Source of the DNA: Variovorax sp. UMC13
GTDB lineage: Bacteria; Pseudomonadota; Gammaproteobacteria; Burkholderiales; Burkholderiaceae_C
DNA length: 64,000 nucleotides
Direction: 5' to 3'
Assembly (NCBI RefSeq): GCF_014170375.1
Contig: NZ_LZZW01000030.1
Span: forward strand, 62,001-126,000
Part shown: positions 34,070 to 43,162 of the stretch, one piece after another
Layout: every line of letters starts with the position of its first letter
How positions within the stretch are numbered: position 1 is the first letter of the stretch
Position numbers and translations under genes: made by a program
Notes under the pieces: generated by a model
The model's database searches: none
The model's input: the letters and a program-made list of their open reading frames with translations, nothing else
What the model was told of the DNA's origin: nothing

Positions 34070-34825
34070 ATGCACCCCGAATCCTTCTCCCTGGCCATCG
34101 CCACGCCCACGCACTACGGTGCGATGGCATCGCCGTACGTCGTCGCACTGTCCGCGCTGCAAACGCACTGCTTCCGGCACAACATCGGGTTCCAGCTGCT
34201 GCTGCAGGAAGGCGTCAGCGCCATCGACCATGCACGCAACTTCCTGGCCAACCGCTTCCTCCACGAGACCCGCGCCAGCCACCTGCTGTTCATCGACGAC
34301 GACATGGGCTTCAACGTGCCGGAGCTGGCCGCGATGTTCGACTGGCGACACCGCGAGGTGGTGGCGGCGATGTGCCCCAAGCGGCGCATCGACTGGACGC
34401 GGATCAAGACCATCGTCCAGGCGCACCCCGACATCGCGCCCGCGGCGCTGGCCAACCTGGCCGGCGACTACAGCGGCATGTTCAAGCTGGCCGGCGAAGC
34501 GCAGGCCATGACGATCGGCGCCCAGCCGCTGCGCGTCGATGCCATCGGCACCGGCATCATGCTGATCTCGCGCGACTGCCTGGTGCACCTGATCGACGCG
34601 GCCGAACTGCCGGCGTCCGCCGACGACGAGGTCGACTACCCGATCTACCAGTTCTTCCGCTCGACCGCCGTGGGCGGCCGGCTGCAGGGCGAGGACTACC
34701 ACTTCTGCGACCTGGTCAACCGCCATGGCGGCACGGTCTGGGGCTGCCCCTGGCTGACCGTGACCCACAGCGGCACCCACCGCTTCGTCGGCGACCTCAA
34801 GGGCATCGCGCGCTACGCGGTCTGA
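34070..34825 (+). CDS. Glycosyltransferase-like (GT-A fold) protein of unknown specificity
   Basis: 251 residues. The start SLAIATPTHYGAM and HLLFIDDDMGF, with its aspartate-rich motif, resemble the nucleotide-sugar site of GT-A glycosyltransferases (DxD). IGTGIMLISRDCL and GEDYHFCDLVNRHGGTVW match the segment near the catalytic region. No signal peptide or membrane helix is seen. It is followed convergently by the ruvA-linked membrane gene, 12 bp apart. The enzyme family is plausible, but neither donor nor acceptor can be named. Confidence 0.65.
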   Translation: MHPESFSLAIATPTHYGAMASPYVVALSALQTHCFRHNIGFQLLLQEGVSAIDHARNFLANRFLHETRASHLLFIDDDMGFNVPELAAMFDWRHREVVAAMCPKRRIDWTRIKTIVQAHPDIAPAALANLAGDYSGMFKLAGEAQAMTIGAQPLRVDAIGTGIMLISRDCLVHLIDAAELPASADDEVDYPIYQFFRSTAVGGRLQGEDYHFCDLVNRHGGTVWGCPWLTVTHSGTHRFVGDLKGIARYAV

Positions 34826-34837
34826 GCCGCTCGGACG

Positions 34838-35827
34838 TCAGTCCTCGTCGTCCAGACTGCCCGAGCGGCCCATCAGGTAGCCCAGCAGCAGCCCGACGCT
34901 GGCACAGCCGATCGCCATCCAGAGGCTGAGGAAGGTATAGGCGTTGTGGCGGCCCGGGTCGCGTGCCAGCGCGAACACCAGGTCGGCGTCGCGCAGTCCT
35001 CCGAGCCGGCGCGCCGCCGCGAAGTCGTAGGCCGCCGAGCCCAGGTAGGCCAGCGCCACCAGCAGCGGAACGATCACCGCCAGCGGCAGCCACGCGCGCC
35101 GCACCTTGCGCCAGGCCAGGAACTGGGTGAAGAAGAACAGCCCCACCCCGATGACGATCAGCCCGAGCACGAAATCGTCGCGCGCGAAAGGCAGCAGCCA
35201 CGACCACACCGAGGACAAGGGCCACAGCGGCCATTCGGCGCGCGGCGCCAGCGCGATCACCGGCCGGGCGAAGGCCTCGAGGCCCAGCGCCAGCAGGCCG
35301 CGCCCGACCAGCGCCGAGGCGCAGGCGATGGCCGCGACGATGAAGCCCGCGGCGCGCAGCCGGCGCGTGCGCGCCGCGGTCGGCGGCACCGGCGGCAGTG
35401 CGGTCTTGAGTTGGACCTGGCGCAAGGGACGGCCGGGCGCCTGCCAGATGGTGTGCGTGGTGGTGATGCTGCGCGGCTGCGCGGGCGGTGGCGGGGGTGC
35501 GTCGCCGGCCACGAGCACATCGAGCAAGGCCACCGCCAGCGCGAAGCTCGCCGTGGCCGTGAGCCAGGCGCAGGCGCCCGGCATGTCGATGAAACCACCC
35601 GGCGTGAGCAGGGCAAGGTGGCCGTAGAGCAGCCCGGCGCTGCCGTAGGCGATCAGGATCGGCACGCAGCAGATCAGCGCCAGCCGGCCCAGCATCGCAT
35701 CGCCCTCGGGCGATTCCTGGCGCGGATCGAGCCGCTGCCACAGCGCCACCCAGCCCGGGGCCTCGCCGCGCGGATAGACCTTGCCGGCCTTCGCGGCGGT
35801 GCGTTGCCACCCGCCGCGCCAGCTCAT
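34838..35827 (-). CDS. Multi-pass membrane protein of unknown function, downstream of ruvA
   Basis: 329 residues from ATG 35827, overlapping the ruvA stop by ATGA. Hydrophobic segments near 45-70, 85-105, 165-190, 225-245 and 260-280, plus one at the C-terminus (SLWMAIGCASVGLLLGYLMG), suggest about six helices. A Pro-rich cytosolic stretch, APPPPPAQPRS, and an ITTTHTIWQAPGRPLRQVQL segment lie in the middle. I recognise no family. Co-translation with ruvA is likely a matter of gene packing rather than function. Confidence 0.7.
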   Translation of the reverse strand: MSWRGGWQRTAAKAGKVYPRGEAPGWVALWQRLDPRQESPEGDAMLGRLALICCVPILIAYGSAGLLYGHLALLTPGGFIDMPGACAWLTATASFALAVALLDVLVAGDAPPPPPAQPRSITTTHTIWQAPGRPLRQVQLKTALPPVPPTAARTRRLRAAGFIVAAIACASALVGRGLLALGLEAFARPVIALAPRAEWPLWPLSSVWSWLLPFARDDFVLGLIVIGVGLFFFTQFLAWRKVRRAWLPLAVIVPLLVALAYLGSAAYDFAAARRLGGLRDADLVFALARDPGRHNAYTFLSLWMAIGCASVGLLLGYLMGRSGSLDDED

Positions 35828-36396
35828 TTGGCCAGCGCCCTCAGGGCCAGCTTGATGCCCTCGCTCACGCCCACGTCCTTGGGCAGGGCCTTGAGCGAGG
35901 CGGCCGCCTCCTTGTCGCTGTAGCCCAGCGCGACCAGCGCCTGCAGGATGTCGGTCTGCGAGTCCGATGCCGCGTGCTGCGGCAGCGCGATGTCGGCGCC
36001 GAGCTTGCCCTTGAGCTCGAGCAGCAAGCGCTCGGCGGTCTTCTTGCCGATGCCCGGGATCTTCACCAGCCGGCCCGCGTCCTGCAGCGTGACGATCTGC
36101 GCCAGCTCGGCCACGCTGAGCCCCGAGAGCACGCCCAGCGCCATGCGCGGGCCGACGCCGGAGATCTTGATCAGTTGGCGAAAGGCCGCGCGTTCGGCCG
36201 GGGTGCCGAAGCCGTAGAGAATCTGCGCGTCCTCGCGCACCACGAAGTGCGTGAGCAGCGACACACGCTCGCCGGTCGGCGGCAGGTTGTAGAAGGTGCT
36301 CATCGGCACGTCGACCTCGTAGCCGACCCCGTTGCAGTCCACCACCACCTGCGGTGGGTTGCGTTCGGCCAGCGTGCCGGTCAATTTGCCTATCAT
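35824..36396 (-). CDS. ruvA: Holliday junction branch migration protein RuvA
   Basis: 190 residues, standard RuvA. The N-terminal OB fold begins MIGKLTGTLAERNPPQVVVD. The two HhH motifs (LIKISGVGPRMALGVLSGL and KIPGIGKKTAERLLLEL) bind the junction backbone. The C-terminal UBA-like domain (about 140-190) is the RuvB contact, with VALGYSDKEA. RuvA tetramers target RuvB to Holliday junctions. It is divergently placed from phoH with a 31-bp gap. Confidence 0.97.
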   Translation of the reverse strand: MIGKLTGTLAERNPPQVVVDCNGVGYEVDVPMSTFYNLPPTGERVSLLTHFVVREDAQILYGFGTPAERAAFRQLIKISGVGPRMALGVLSGLSVAELAQIVTLQDAGRLVKIPGIGKKTAERLLLELKGKLGADIALPQHAASDSQTDILQALVALGYSDKEAAASLKALPKDVGVSEGIKLALRALAK

Positions 36397-36427
36397 GGGT
36401 GCCCTTCTCTAGAGCCGGAATTATCCT

Positions 36428-37375
36428 TTGATCGTTCGCCACACCTTCAAGCCCCTCAACAACGTGCGCCTCGGGCACTTGTGCGGCCCCCTCGACGAGC
36501 ACCTGCGCCGCATCGAGGACACGCTGGGCGTGACGATCGCGCACCGCCACGAGCAGTTCAAGGTCGAGGGCCCCAAGGCCATCGCCGACCAGGCGCTCGA
36601 GGTGCTGCAGGCGCTCTACGAGATCGCCGAGCGGCCGATCGACCCCGCGGTGGTGCAGCTCACGCTGGCCAGCGACTCGGGCATGACGGCCGACGGCGAG
36701 GCCGGCCCGATGCTGGTCACGCGCCGCGCCGACCTGCGCGCGCGCACGCCGACGCAGGCCAGCTACCTCGAGAACATCGCGCGCCACGACATCACCTTCG
36801 GCATCGGCCCGGCCGGCACCGGCAAGACCTACCTGGCCGTGGCCTGCGCGGTCGATGCGCTGGAACGCAGCGCGGTGCAGCGCATCGTGCTCACGCGGCC
36901 CGCGGTCGAGGCCGGCGAGCGGCTGGGCTTCCTGCCAGGCGACCTGTCGCAGAAGGTCGACCCCTACCTGCGCCCGCTGTACGACGCGCTCTATGACCTG
37001 ATGGGCTACGACAAGGTGCAGAAGGCCTTCGAGCGCAATGCGCTGGAGATCGCGCCGCTGGCCTTCATGCGCGGGCGCACGCTGAACAACGCCTTCGTGA
37101 TCCTCGACGAGGCGCAGAACACCACGCCCGAGCAGATGAAGATGTTCCTCACGCGCATCGGCTTCGGCGCCAAGGCCGTGGTCACCGGCGACGTGAGCCA
37201 GATCGACCTGCCCAAGTCGCAGCTCAGCGGCCTGATCGATGCCGAGCGGGTGCTCAAGCGGGTCAAGGGCATCGCGATCACGCGCTTCAGCAGCGCCGAC
37301 GTGGTGCGCCATCCGCTGGTGGCGCGCATCGTCGACGCCTACGACGGCCAGCGCAAGCGCGCCGAGGCGCACTGA
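36428..37375 (+). CDS. ybeZ: PhoH-family ATPase (PhoL/YbeZ)
   Basis: 315 residues from a TTG start at 36428 (I-V-R-H-T follows). Walker A is GPAGTGKTYLAV and Walker B is FVILDEAQNTTPEQ. RKxxP-like and VVTGDVSQIDLP elements complete the PhoH core. The protein works with the endonuclease YbeY in ribosome maturation and quality control in E. coli, and ybeY follows 2 bp downstream. The TTG start is a weak initiation codon that may hold expression low. Confidence 0.95.
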   Translation: MIVRHTFKPLNNVRLGHLCGPLDEHLRRIEDTLGVTIAHRHEQFKVEGPKAIADQALEVLQALYEIAERPIDPAVVQLTLASDSGMTADGEAGPMLVTRRADLRARTPTQASYLENIARHDITFGIGPAGTGKTYLAVACAVDALERSAVQRIVLTRPAVEAGERLGFLPGDLSQKVDPYLRPLYDALYDLMGYDKVQKAFERNALEIAPLAFMRGRTLNNAFVILDEAQNTTPEQMKMFLTRIGFGAKAVVTGDVSQIDLPKSQLSGLIDAERVLKRVKGIAITRFSSADVVRHPLVARIVDAYDGQRKRAEAH

Positions 37376-37376
37376 G

Positions 37377-37829
37377 ATGGCACTGCCCGCACTCTCCCTG
37401 TCCCTGCAGTTCGCGCGCTTCAAGGACGTTGAACGCCACCGGCTCGCGCTGCCGCGCCACAGCGTCACGCGCTGGCTACGCCATGCGCTCGCGATCGATG
37501 GCGAGATCACCGTGCGCATCGTCGATGCCGACGAAGGCCAGAAGCTCAACCGCGAATTCCGCGGCAAGGACTACGCGACCAACGTGCTGACCTTCGACTA
37601 TGCGCAGGAACCGGTCGTGATGGCCGACCTGGTGCTGTGCGCGCCGGTGGTGGCGCGCGAGGCGAAAGAACAGCGCAAGACGCTGGCCGCGCACTACGCC
37701 CACCTGCTGGTGCACGGCGCGCTGCATGCGCAGGGCTGGGACCACGAGACCGGCGAGGCCGACGCCGAGGAGATGGAGGCCTACGAGATCGAGATCCTGG
37801 CGGAACTCGGCATCGCCAATCCCTACTAG
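37377..37829 (+). CDS. ybeY: Endoribonuclease YbeY
   Basis: 150 residues. The zinc motif HGALHAQGWDHE (HGxLHxxGxDH) is complete near the C-terminus. EFRGKDYATNVLTFDY is the conserved central strand. YbeY matures the 16S 3' end and takes part in 70S quality control. The stop overlaps that of convergent dtd by CTAG (37826-37829). The expected lnt/corC neighbours are not present. Confidence 0.97.
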   Translation: MALPALSLSLQFARFKDVERHRLALPRHSVTRWLRHALAIDGEITVRIVDADEGQKLNREFRGKDYATNVLTFDYAQEPVVMADLVLCAPVVAREAKEQRKTLAAHYAHLLVHGALHAQGWDHETGEADAEEMEAYEIEILAELGIANPY

Positions 37830-38266
37830 CTCATCTGCAGCGGGATCGTCACCGGCCCGTCGTTGACCAGGTGCACCTGCATGTCGGCCGCGAACACGCC
37901 GGTGGCGACCACCGGGTGCGCGGCGCGGGCCTGCGCCACGAAGCGGTCATAGAGGCGCCGGCCCTCGTCGGGCGCCGCTGCGCCGGTGAAGCTCGGGCGG
38001 TTGCCGCCGCTCGCGTCGGCCGCCAGCGTGAACTGGCTCACCAGCAGCAGGCCGCCGCCGACGTCCTGCAGGCTGAGGTTCATCTTGCCGGCCGCGTCGG
38101 AGAAGATGCGCAGCTTGAGGATCTTGGCCAGCAGCCGGTCGCCCACGGCGTCGCTGTCGCCGCGCTCGGCGCACAGCAGCACCAGCAGGCCCGGGCCGAT
38201 CGCGCCCACCGTCTCGCCGGCGATCTCGACGCGGGCTTCGCGCACCCGCTGCAGCACGGCCTTCAT
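37826..38266 (-). CDS. dtd: D-aminoacyl-tRNA deacylase
   Basis: 146 residues, typical Dtd. MKAVLQRVREARVEI opens the fold, LLVSQFTLAADA holds the SQxT active-site motif and DGPVTIPLQM ends the cross-subunit Gly-cisPro-type loop (NDGPVT). The enzyme frees D-amino acids and glycine from mischarged tRNAs. Its start overlaps the stop of the CDF transporter gene (38263-38266), giving a two-gene unit. In a cell whose first region handles D-amino acids, a deacylase is useful, but dtd is nearly universal. Confidence 0.96.
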   Translation of the reverse strand: MKAVLQRVREARVEIAGETVGAIGPGLLVLLCAERGDSDAVGDRLLAKILKLRIFSDAAGKMNLSLQDVGGGLLLVSQFTLAADASGGNRPSFTGAAAPDEGRRLYDRFVAQARAAHPVVATGVFAADMQVHLVNDGPVTIPLQMS

Positions 38267-39207
38267 TCGTGCGCCGCCATCTGCACCGCGCGCGCCTCCA
38301 TGTCCAGCGGCAGCAGCTGGATGGTCACGCGCAGGCCCGGCACCGCGTCCATCAGCGCCTGCTCCACCGCATCGCGCAGGCCGGCGGCGCGCTGCAGCGA
38401 CCAGTCGCCCGGCACGTGCATGTGCAGGTCGGCGAAGCGGCGCTGGCCGGCGCTGCGGGTGACGAGGTCGTCGAAGCGCAGCCGCGGTCCCTCGGGCCGC
38501 TCGGCCGTGAAGCGGGCCAGCGCGGCCTGCAGCGCGGCCAGCGATTCGGCATCGAGCGCCTGGTCCATCAGCCCCTGCGACGAGCGCCAGACCAGCTTGG
38601 CCCCCTCGCGCACGATGTTGAGCGCCACGCCGATGGCCAGCAGCGGATCGAGCCACAGCCAGCCGGTGAAATGCACCGCGACGATGCCCACCACCACCGC
38701 GGCCGAGGTCCAGACGTCGGTGACCAGGTGGCGGCCGTCGGCCTCCAGCGCGATCGAGCGGTGCGCGCGCGCCGCGCGGAACAGCATCACGGCCAGGCCG
38801 GCGTTGAAGGCCGAGCTCAGGATCGACAGCGCCAGGCCCCAGCCCAGCTGCTCCAGCGGCTGCGGCGACAGCAGCCGCAGCACCGCGACCCAGCCGATCG
38901 CCAGCGCCGCACCGATGATCAGGATGCCTTCGAAGCCCGAGGAGAAGTACTCGGCCTTGTGGTGGCCGTAGGGGTGGTTCTCGTCGGCCGGCCGCTCGGC
39001 GATGGTCACCATCGCCAGGGCGAACATCGCGCTGGCCAGGTTGACGAAGGACTCCATCGCGTCCGAGATCAGGCCCATCGAGTTGGTGATGTAGCCCGCG
39101 CCGCCCTTGAGCACGATGGTCAGCAGCGCCACCGCGATCGACAGCCGCAGCAGCGCCGCGGGGCCCCAGCGAGGTTTGCGAGAGGAGTCGGCGAGGGTTG
39201 AAGCCAC
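38263..39207 (-). CDS. Cation diffusion facilitator, FieF-like
   Basis: 314 residues from a GTG at 39207. Six membrane helices are followed by a cytoplasmic C-terminal domain (about 215-314) with RRFADLHMHVPGDWSL, where histidines bind metal at the dimer interface. Membrane-site motifs are LISDAMESFVN in TM2 and HLVTDVWTSA in TM5. There is no His-rich loop, unlike the DmeF-like paralogue at 24248. Expected cargo is Zn(II) or Fe(II). The start is uncertain; an ATG lies only much further upstream. Confidence 0.87.
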   Translation of the reverse strand: MASTLADSSRKPRWGPAALLRLSIAVALLTIVLKGGAGYITNSMGLISDAMESFVNLASAMFALAMVTIAERPADENHPYGHHKAEYFSSGFEGILIIGAALAIGWVAVLRLLSPQPLEQLGWGLALSILSSAFNAGLAVMLFRAARAHRSIALEADGRHLVTDVWTSAAVVVGIVAVHFTGWLWLDPLLAIGVALNIVREGAKLVWRSSQGLMDQALDAESLAALQAALARFTAERPEGPRLRFDDLVTRSAGQRRFADLHMHVPGDWSLQRAAGLRDAVEQALMDAVPGLRVTIQLLPLDMEARAVQMAAHE

Positions 39208-39307
39208 GGTAGATCGGTACTGCCACACGGTTGAGGCGTGAATTATCGCGGTGTGAGGGAACGCGGCGGTCGGTCGCTTACCATGGCGGACCCTCCCCCG
39301 CCCCACC

Positions 39308-39775
39308 ATGAAAACCCGATACCTGCCCCTTCTTTGCGCCCTGACCGTGCTCTGCGGCGCAGCGTTCGCGCAGAGCGCCGCCCCCGCCGAACAGCCCGCC
39401 GGCACGGTCAAGTCCGTGCGCGGCGACGTGCAGCTGCTCGGTTCCGGCGGCGTGGCGCGCCCCGCCACGCCCGGCGACGCGCTGTCGCCCATCGACCGCG
39501 TCGTGACCGGCCCGGACTCCGCCGCCAGCGTGGTGCTGCGCGACGGGACCACCATGGTGCTCGGCCCCTCGTCGCGGCTGGACGTCAAGGAGTTCCATTT
39601 CGATGCCACCACCCACGACGGCGGCCTGCTGGTCTCGCTGCTGCGCGGTTCGATGCGCATGATCACCGGCCTGATCGGCAAGGCCCATCCCGATGCCATC
39701 CGCATCGAGACCCAGACCGCGACCATCGGCATCCGCGGCACAGACTTCATCGTGCAGGCCGATCCCCAACCGTGA
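39308..39775 (+). CDS. Secreted FecR-domain protein
   Basis: 155 residues. The signal peptide ends near AAFAQ (about residue 22). The remainder is a single FecR-like beta-domain with a GTVKSVRGDVQLL strand, ASVVLRDGTTMVLGP and a TATIGIRGTDFIV end, which is the conserved FecR core. No sigma or anti-sigma segment is present, so it is not a classic FecR signal transducer. In other Burkholderiales such proteins sit with OmpA and CHASE2/cyclase genes; here only the OmpA protein follows, with the TGATG overlap at 39773-39777. Confidence 0.85.
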   Translation: MKTRYLPLLCALTVLCGAAFAQSAAPAEQPAGTVKSVRGDVQLLGSGGVARPATPGDALSPIDRVVTGPDSAASVVLRDGTTMVLGPSSRLDVKEFHFDATTHDGGLLVSLLRGSMRMITGLIGKAHPDAIRIETQTATIGIRGTDFIVQADPQP

Positions 39776-40374
39776 TGTCCCTCCGCCTTCTCGCCGCGCT
39801 CGCCCTGAGCGCCCTGCTCGCCGCCTGTGCAGCGCCCGCCACCCGCGTCGTGCTGCTGCCGCAGGACGACGGCTCCGCCTCCGCGGTGGTGGTCAGCGCC
39901 AACGGTGGCCAGGAAACGCTCAGCAAGCCCTACGCACGCGCCACCGCGGCCCGCGGCGCCACCGGCGCCCCGGTCGTCGACCAGGCCGACCCGGCCAAGG
40001 TCGCGGCCGAGAACCGCAGCCTGTTCGAGCTCCGGCCGCCGCCCCCGCAGCGCTACACCGTGTTCTTCGACCTGGGCGGGACGGCGCTGGCCGGCGACTC
40101 CCAGTCCACCTTGACCGAGGCCCTGGCCGCGGCGCTGGCCCGCAGCGGCGGCGAAATCGTGGTCACCGGCCACACCGACACGGTCGGCTCGGTCGAGCAG
40201 AACGACGACCTGTCGCGCCGGCGTGCCCAGCAGGTGCGACAGATGTTCACGGACCGCGGCTTCCCCGTGGCCAGGATCCTGGCCATCGGCCGCGGCGAAC
40301 GCGAACTGGCGGTGCAGACCCCCGACGAGACCGTGGAACCGCGCAACCGGCGCGTGACGATCGAAGTGCGCTGA
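39775..40374 (+). CDS. OmpA-family lipoprotein
   Basis: 199 residues. The lipobox is ALLAAC (about residues 13-18), so it is lipid-anchored. A Pro-rich linker leads to an OmpA C-terminal domain (about 95-199) with the peptidoglycan-binding residues in TGHTDTVGS and LSRRRAQQV. The end ETVEPRNRRVTIEVR is typical. It probably links the outer membrane to the cell wall and pairs with the FecR-domain protein before it. A 1-bp overlap of stop and start (TGATG) indicates co-translation. Confidence 0.9.
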   Translation: MSLRLLAALALSALLAACAAPATRVVLLPQDDGSASAVVVSANGGQETLSKPYARATAARGATGAPVVDQADPAKVAAENRSLFELRPPPPQRYTVFFDLGGTALAGDSQSTLTEALAAALARSGGEIVVTGHTDTVGSVEQNDDLSRRRAQQVRQMFTDRGFPVARILAIGRGERELAVQTPDETVEPRNRRVTIEVR

Positions 40375-40399
40375 TGAGGCGCGAGAAGAGGCTGGCGCC

Positions 40400-41632
40400 T
40401 CAGCCCAGCAGCACGCGCGCGAACTTGCGCTTGCCGACCTGCACCACGTAGTTGCCGGCCTCGAGCTTGAGGCCCTTGTCGGAGACCACCGCCGAGTCGA
40501 CGCGCACGCCGCCGCCGTCGATCAGCCGGTTGCCCTCGGAAGTCGACGCCGCCAGCCCGGCCTGCTTGAGCAGCTGGGCGATGCCCAGCGGCGCGCCCGA
40601 CAGGCTCACCTCGGGGATCTCGTCCGGCACGCCGCCCTTGCTGCGGTTGACGAAATCCTGCTCGGCCGCATCGGCGGCCGCCGCGTCGTGGAAGCGCGCG
40701 GTGATTTCCTTGGCCAGCGCGACCTTGGCGTCCTTGGGATTGCGCCCGCCCGCGATCTCGGCCTTGAGCGCCTCGATCTCGGCCAGCGAGCGGAAGCTCA
40801 GCAGCGTGTACCAGCGCCACATCAGGTCGTCGGAGATCGACAGCACCTTCGCGAACATGGTGTTGGCCGGCTCGGTCAGGCCGATGTAGTTGTTCTTGCT
40901 CTTGGACATCTTCTCGATGCCGTCGAGCCCCTCCAGCAGCGGCATAGTGAGTATGCACTGCGGTTCCTGGCCGTATTCCTGCTGAAGATGGCGTCCGACC
41001 AGGAGATTGAACTTCTGGTCGGTGCCGCCCAGTTCCAGGTCGCTCTTGAGCGCCACCGAGTCGTAGCCCTGCATCAGCGGGTAGAGGAACTCGTGCACCG
41101 AAATGGACTGGCCGGCCTTGAAACGCTTGGTGAAATCGTCGCGCTCCATCATCCGGGCCACCGTGTACTTGGCGGCCAGCTGGATCATGCCGCGCGCGCC
41201 CAGCGGGTCGCTCCATTCGGAGTTGTAGCGGATCTCGGTCTTCGAGGGGTCCAGCACCAGGCTGGCCTGGCGGTAGTAGGTCTGGGCGTTGGCCTCGATC
41301 TGCTCGCGGGTCAGCGGCGGGCGGGTGCTGTTGCGGCCGGAAGGGTCGCCGATGGTGGTGGTGAAGTCGCCGATCAGGAAGATCACGGTGTGGCCCAGAT
41401 CCTGCAACTGGCGCATCTTGTTCAGGACCACCGTATGACCGATGTGAATGTCCGGCGCCGTCGGATCCAGCCCCAGCTTGATGCGCAGCGGCGTGCCACT
41501 GGCCTCGGCGCGCTGCAGCTTGCGCACCCACTCGTCCTGGGGCAGCAGCTCGTCGGTGCCGCGCAGCGACACTTCAAGCGCGTGTCCTACAGTATCAGAG
41601 AGGGGTTGGGATGTAACAAGCTCGGGCTTCAT
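40400..41632 (-). CDS. tyrS: Tyrosyl-tRNA synthetase
   Basis: 410 residues, class I aminoacyl-tRNA synthetase of the TyrRS-type found in many proteobacteria. HIGHTVVLN is the HIGH motif, and KMSKSKNN the KMSKS motif. The anticodon-binding part and an S4-like C-terminal domain (GLKLEAGNYVVQVG) follow. It charges tRNA-Tyr. The gene is divergent from the M23 peptidase gene with a 159-bp gap that presumably holds both promoters. A TATACT hexamer at 41668 suits a plus-strand -10, but no well-spaced -35 is seen. Confidence 0.97.
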   Translation of the reverse strand: MKPELVTSQPLSDTVGHALEVSLRGTDELLPQDEWVRKLQRAEASGTPLRIKLGLDPTAPDIHIGHTVVLNKMRQLQDLGHTVIFLIGDFTTTIGDPSGRNSTRPPLTREQIEANAQTYYRQASLVLDPSKTEIRYNSEWSDPLGARGMIQLAAKYTVARMMERDDFTKRFKAGQSISVHEFLYPLMQGYDSVALKSDLELGGTDQKFNLLVGRHLQQEYGQEPQCILTMPLLEGLDGIEKMSKSKNNYIGLTEPANTMFAKVLSISDDLMWRWYTLLSFRSLAEIEALKAEIAGGRNPKDAKVALAKEITARFHDAAAADAAEQDFVNRSKGGVPDEIPEVSLSGAPLGIAQLLKQAGLAASTSEGNRLIDGGGVRVDSAVVSDKGLKLEAGNYVVQVGKRKFARVLLG

Positions 41633-41791
41633 TGGGACTTTTTGGCAGTTTCAGGCGGCGCCGAAGCTATACTCAGCCCGACTTTTCACAAGCGTCGGAT
41701 TCTAAGCGGCGCTTTCTTCAGCACCGTCCTACAGACGTGCACTGCAAGCGGTGCACCGAGGACCCGCTGAACCGACACAGGGCCCTAGACG

Positions 41792-43141
41792 TTGATCCAC
41801 GCCATTCTCGCCGCCGAGGAGTTGCTCGCTTCCCGCGTGGCCCACACGTTCCGCACGTACCCGAAGCACATCGCCGGCGCCATCGGCGCGCTGCTGCTGT
41901 GCGCGGGCGGCGGTGCCTTCGCCGTCGCTTCGCTGGGCCCCGACGTGGCCGATCTGCCGGTCCAGCAAGTGCTGGAGGCGGTCAAGCCGCTGGTCGCCGA
42001 CGACCAGGTCGAAGCGCTCGACAACCACGACTTCACCCTCTTCCGCACCGAACTCACGCGTTCGAGCGACACCATCGAGGCGCTGCTCAAGCGCCTGGGC
42101 ATCGCCGACCCGGCGGCCGCCGCCTTCGTGCGCGGCAATGCCGAGGCGCGCGCCGCGCTGCTCAACCGCACCGGCCGCACTGTCACCGCCGAAGCCGCCC
42201 GTGACAACACGCTGCAGCGCCTGAGCGCCCGCTGGATTCCCGACGGCGACGGCGCCTTCAAGCGCCTGGTGGTGGTGCGCGGCGCCAAGGGCTTCAGCGT
42301 GCGCACCGAGGTCGACCAACTCACGGCCGCCAGCCGCCTGGCCAGCGGCGTGGTGCGCAGCTCGCTGTTCGCCGCCACCGACGAGGCCCGCATTCCCGAC
42401 GCCGTCGCCAGCCAGCTGGCCGACATCTTCTCGAACGACGTCGACTTCCGCTCGCTGCGCAAGGGCGACCGTTTCGCCGTGGTGTACGAGACCTTCGAGG
42501 CCGACGGCCAGTCGCTGCGCAGCGGCCGCGTGCTGTCGGCGGAATTCGAGAGCAACGGCAAGACCCACCAGGCGCTCTGGTTCCAGGAGCCCGGCAAGAA
42601 GGGCGGCTACTACCGCCCGAACGGCGACAGCCTGGTGCGCGCCTTCCTGGCCTCGCCGGTCGAGTTCTCGCGCATCTCCAGCGGCTTCGCGATGCGCATG
42701 CACCCGATCATGAACAGCTGGCGCCAGCACAACGGCATCGACTTCGCGGCGCCCACGGGCACCGCGGTGCGCGCGGTCGGCGACGGCACGGTGGAGTTCG
42801 CCGGCCGCCAGAACGGCTACGGCAACATCATCATCCTGAAGCACCGGAACAACCAGCAGACGGTCTACGCCCACCTGAGCCGCATCGACGTCAAGGTCGG
42901 CCAGAGCGTGAACCAGAGCCAGTTCATCGGCGCGGTCGGCTCGACCGGCTGGGCCACCGGCCCGCACCTGCACTTCGAATTCCGCGTCAACGGCCAGTAC
43001 ACCAATCCGGCCAACATCGCCCAGCAGGACGGCGGCACGCCGATCACCGCCGCGGCACGCCCGGCCTTCAACCGGCTGGCGATCGCCACCCGCATGGAGC
43101 TGTCGGCCGCCTTCTCGGTGGTGCAGGCCAGCGCCGAATAA
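41792..43141 (+). CDS. M23-family peptidoglycan endopeptidase
   Basis: 449 residues. One N-terminal membrane helix (about 28-48) anchors the protein. The middle part (about 60-300) includes an OapA/LysM-like region with DNHDFTLFRTELTRSSD. The C-terminal M23 domain (about 305-420) has HNGIDFAAPTGT, followed by GYGNIIILKH and HLHFEFRVNG, carrying the HxxxD and HxH zinc ligands. It cleaves peptide cross-links in the cell wall. It is followed by anmK after 21 bp, and both genes fit wall turnover and recycling. The start at 41792 is a TTG, supported by the position of the membrane helix. Confidence 0.92.
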   Translation: MIHAILAAEELLASRVAHTFRTYPKHIAGAIGALLLCAGGGAFAVASLGPDVADLPVQQVLEAVKPLVADDQVEALDNHDFTLFRTELTRSSDTIEALLKRLGIADPAAAAFVRGNAEARAALLNRTGRTVTAEAARDNTLQRLSARWIPDGDGAFKRLVVVRGAKGFSVRTEVDQLTAASRLASGVVRSSLFAATDEARIPDAVASQLADIFSNDVDFRSLRKGDRFAVVYETFEADGQSLRSGRVLSAEFESNGKTHQALWFQEPGKKGGYYRPNGDSLVRAFLASPVEFSRISSGFAMRMHPIMNSWRQHNGIDFAAPTGTAVRAVGDGTVEFAGRQNGYGNIIILKHRNNQQTVYAHLSRIDVKVGQSVNQSQFIGAVGSTGWATGPHLHFEFRVNGQYTNPANIAQQDGGTPITAAARPAFNRLAIATRMELSAAFSVVQASAE

Positions 43142-43162
43142 GGCACTCCCCGGACATCGCGC

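Noticed and set aside
39308..40374. FecR/FecI-type iron signalling system
   Set aside because: The FecR-domain protein lacks a sigma-interaction region, and no ECF sigma gene is nearby.
41633..41791. Defined promoters in the tyrS / M23 divergent gap
   Set aside because: TATACT at 41668 and TTGGCA at 41642 are 20 bp apart, which is too far for a standard sigma-70 promoter. Not listed as a feature.
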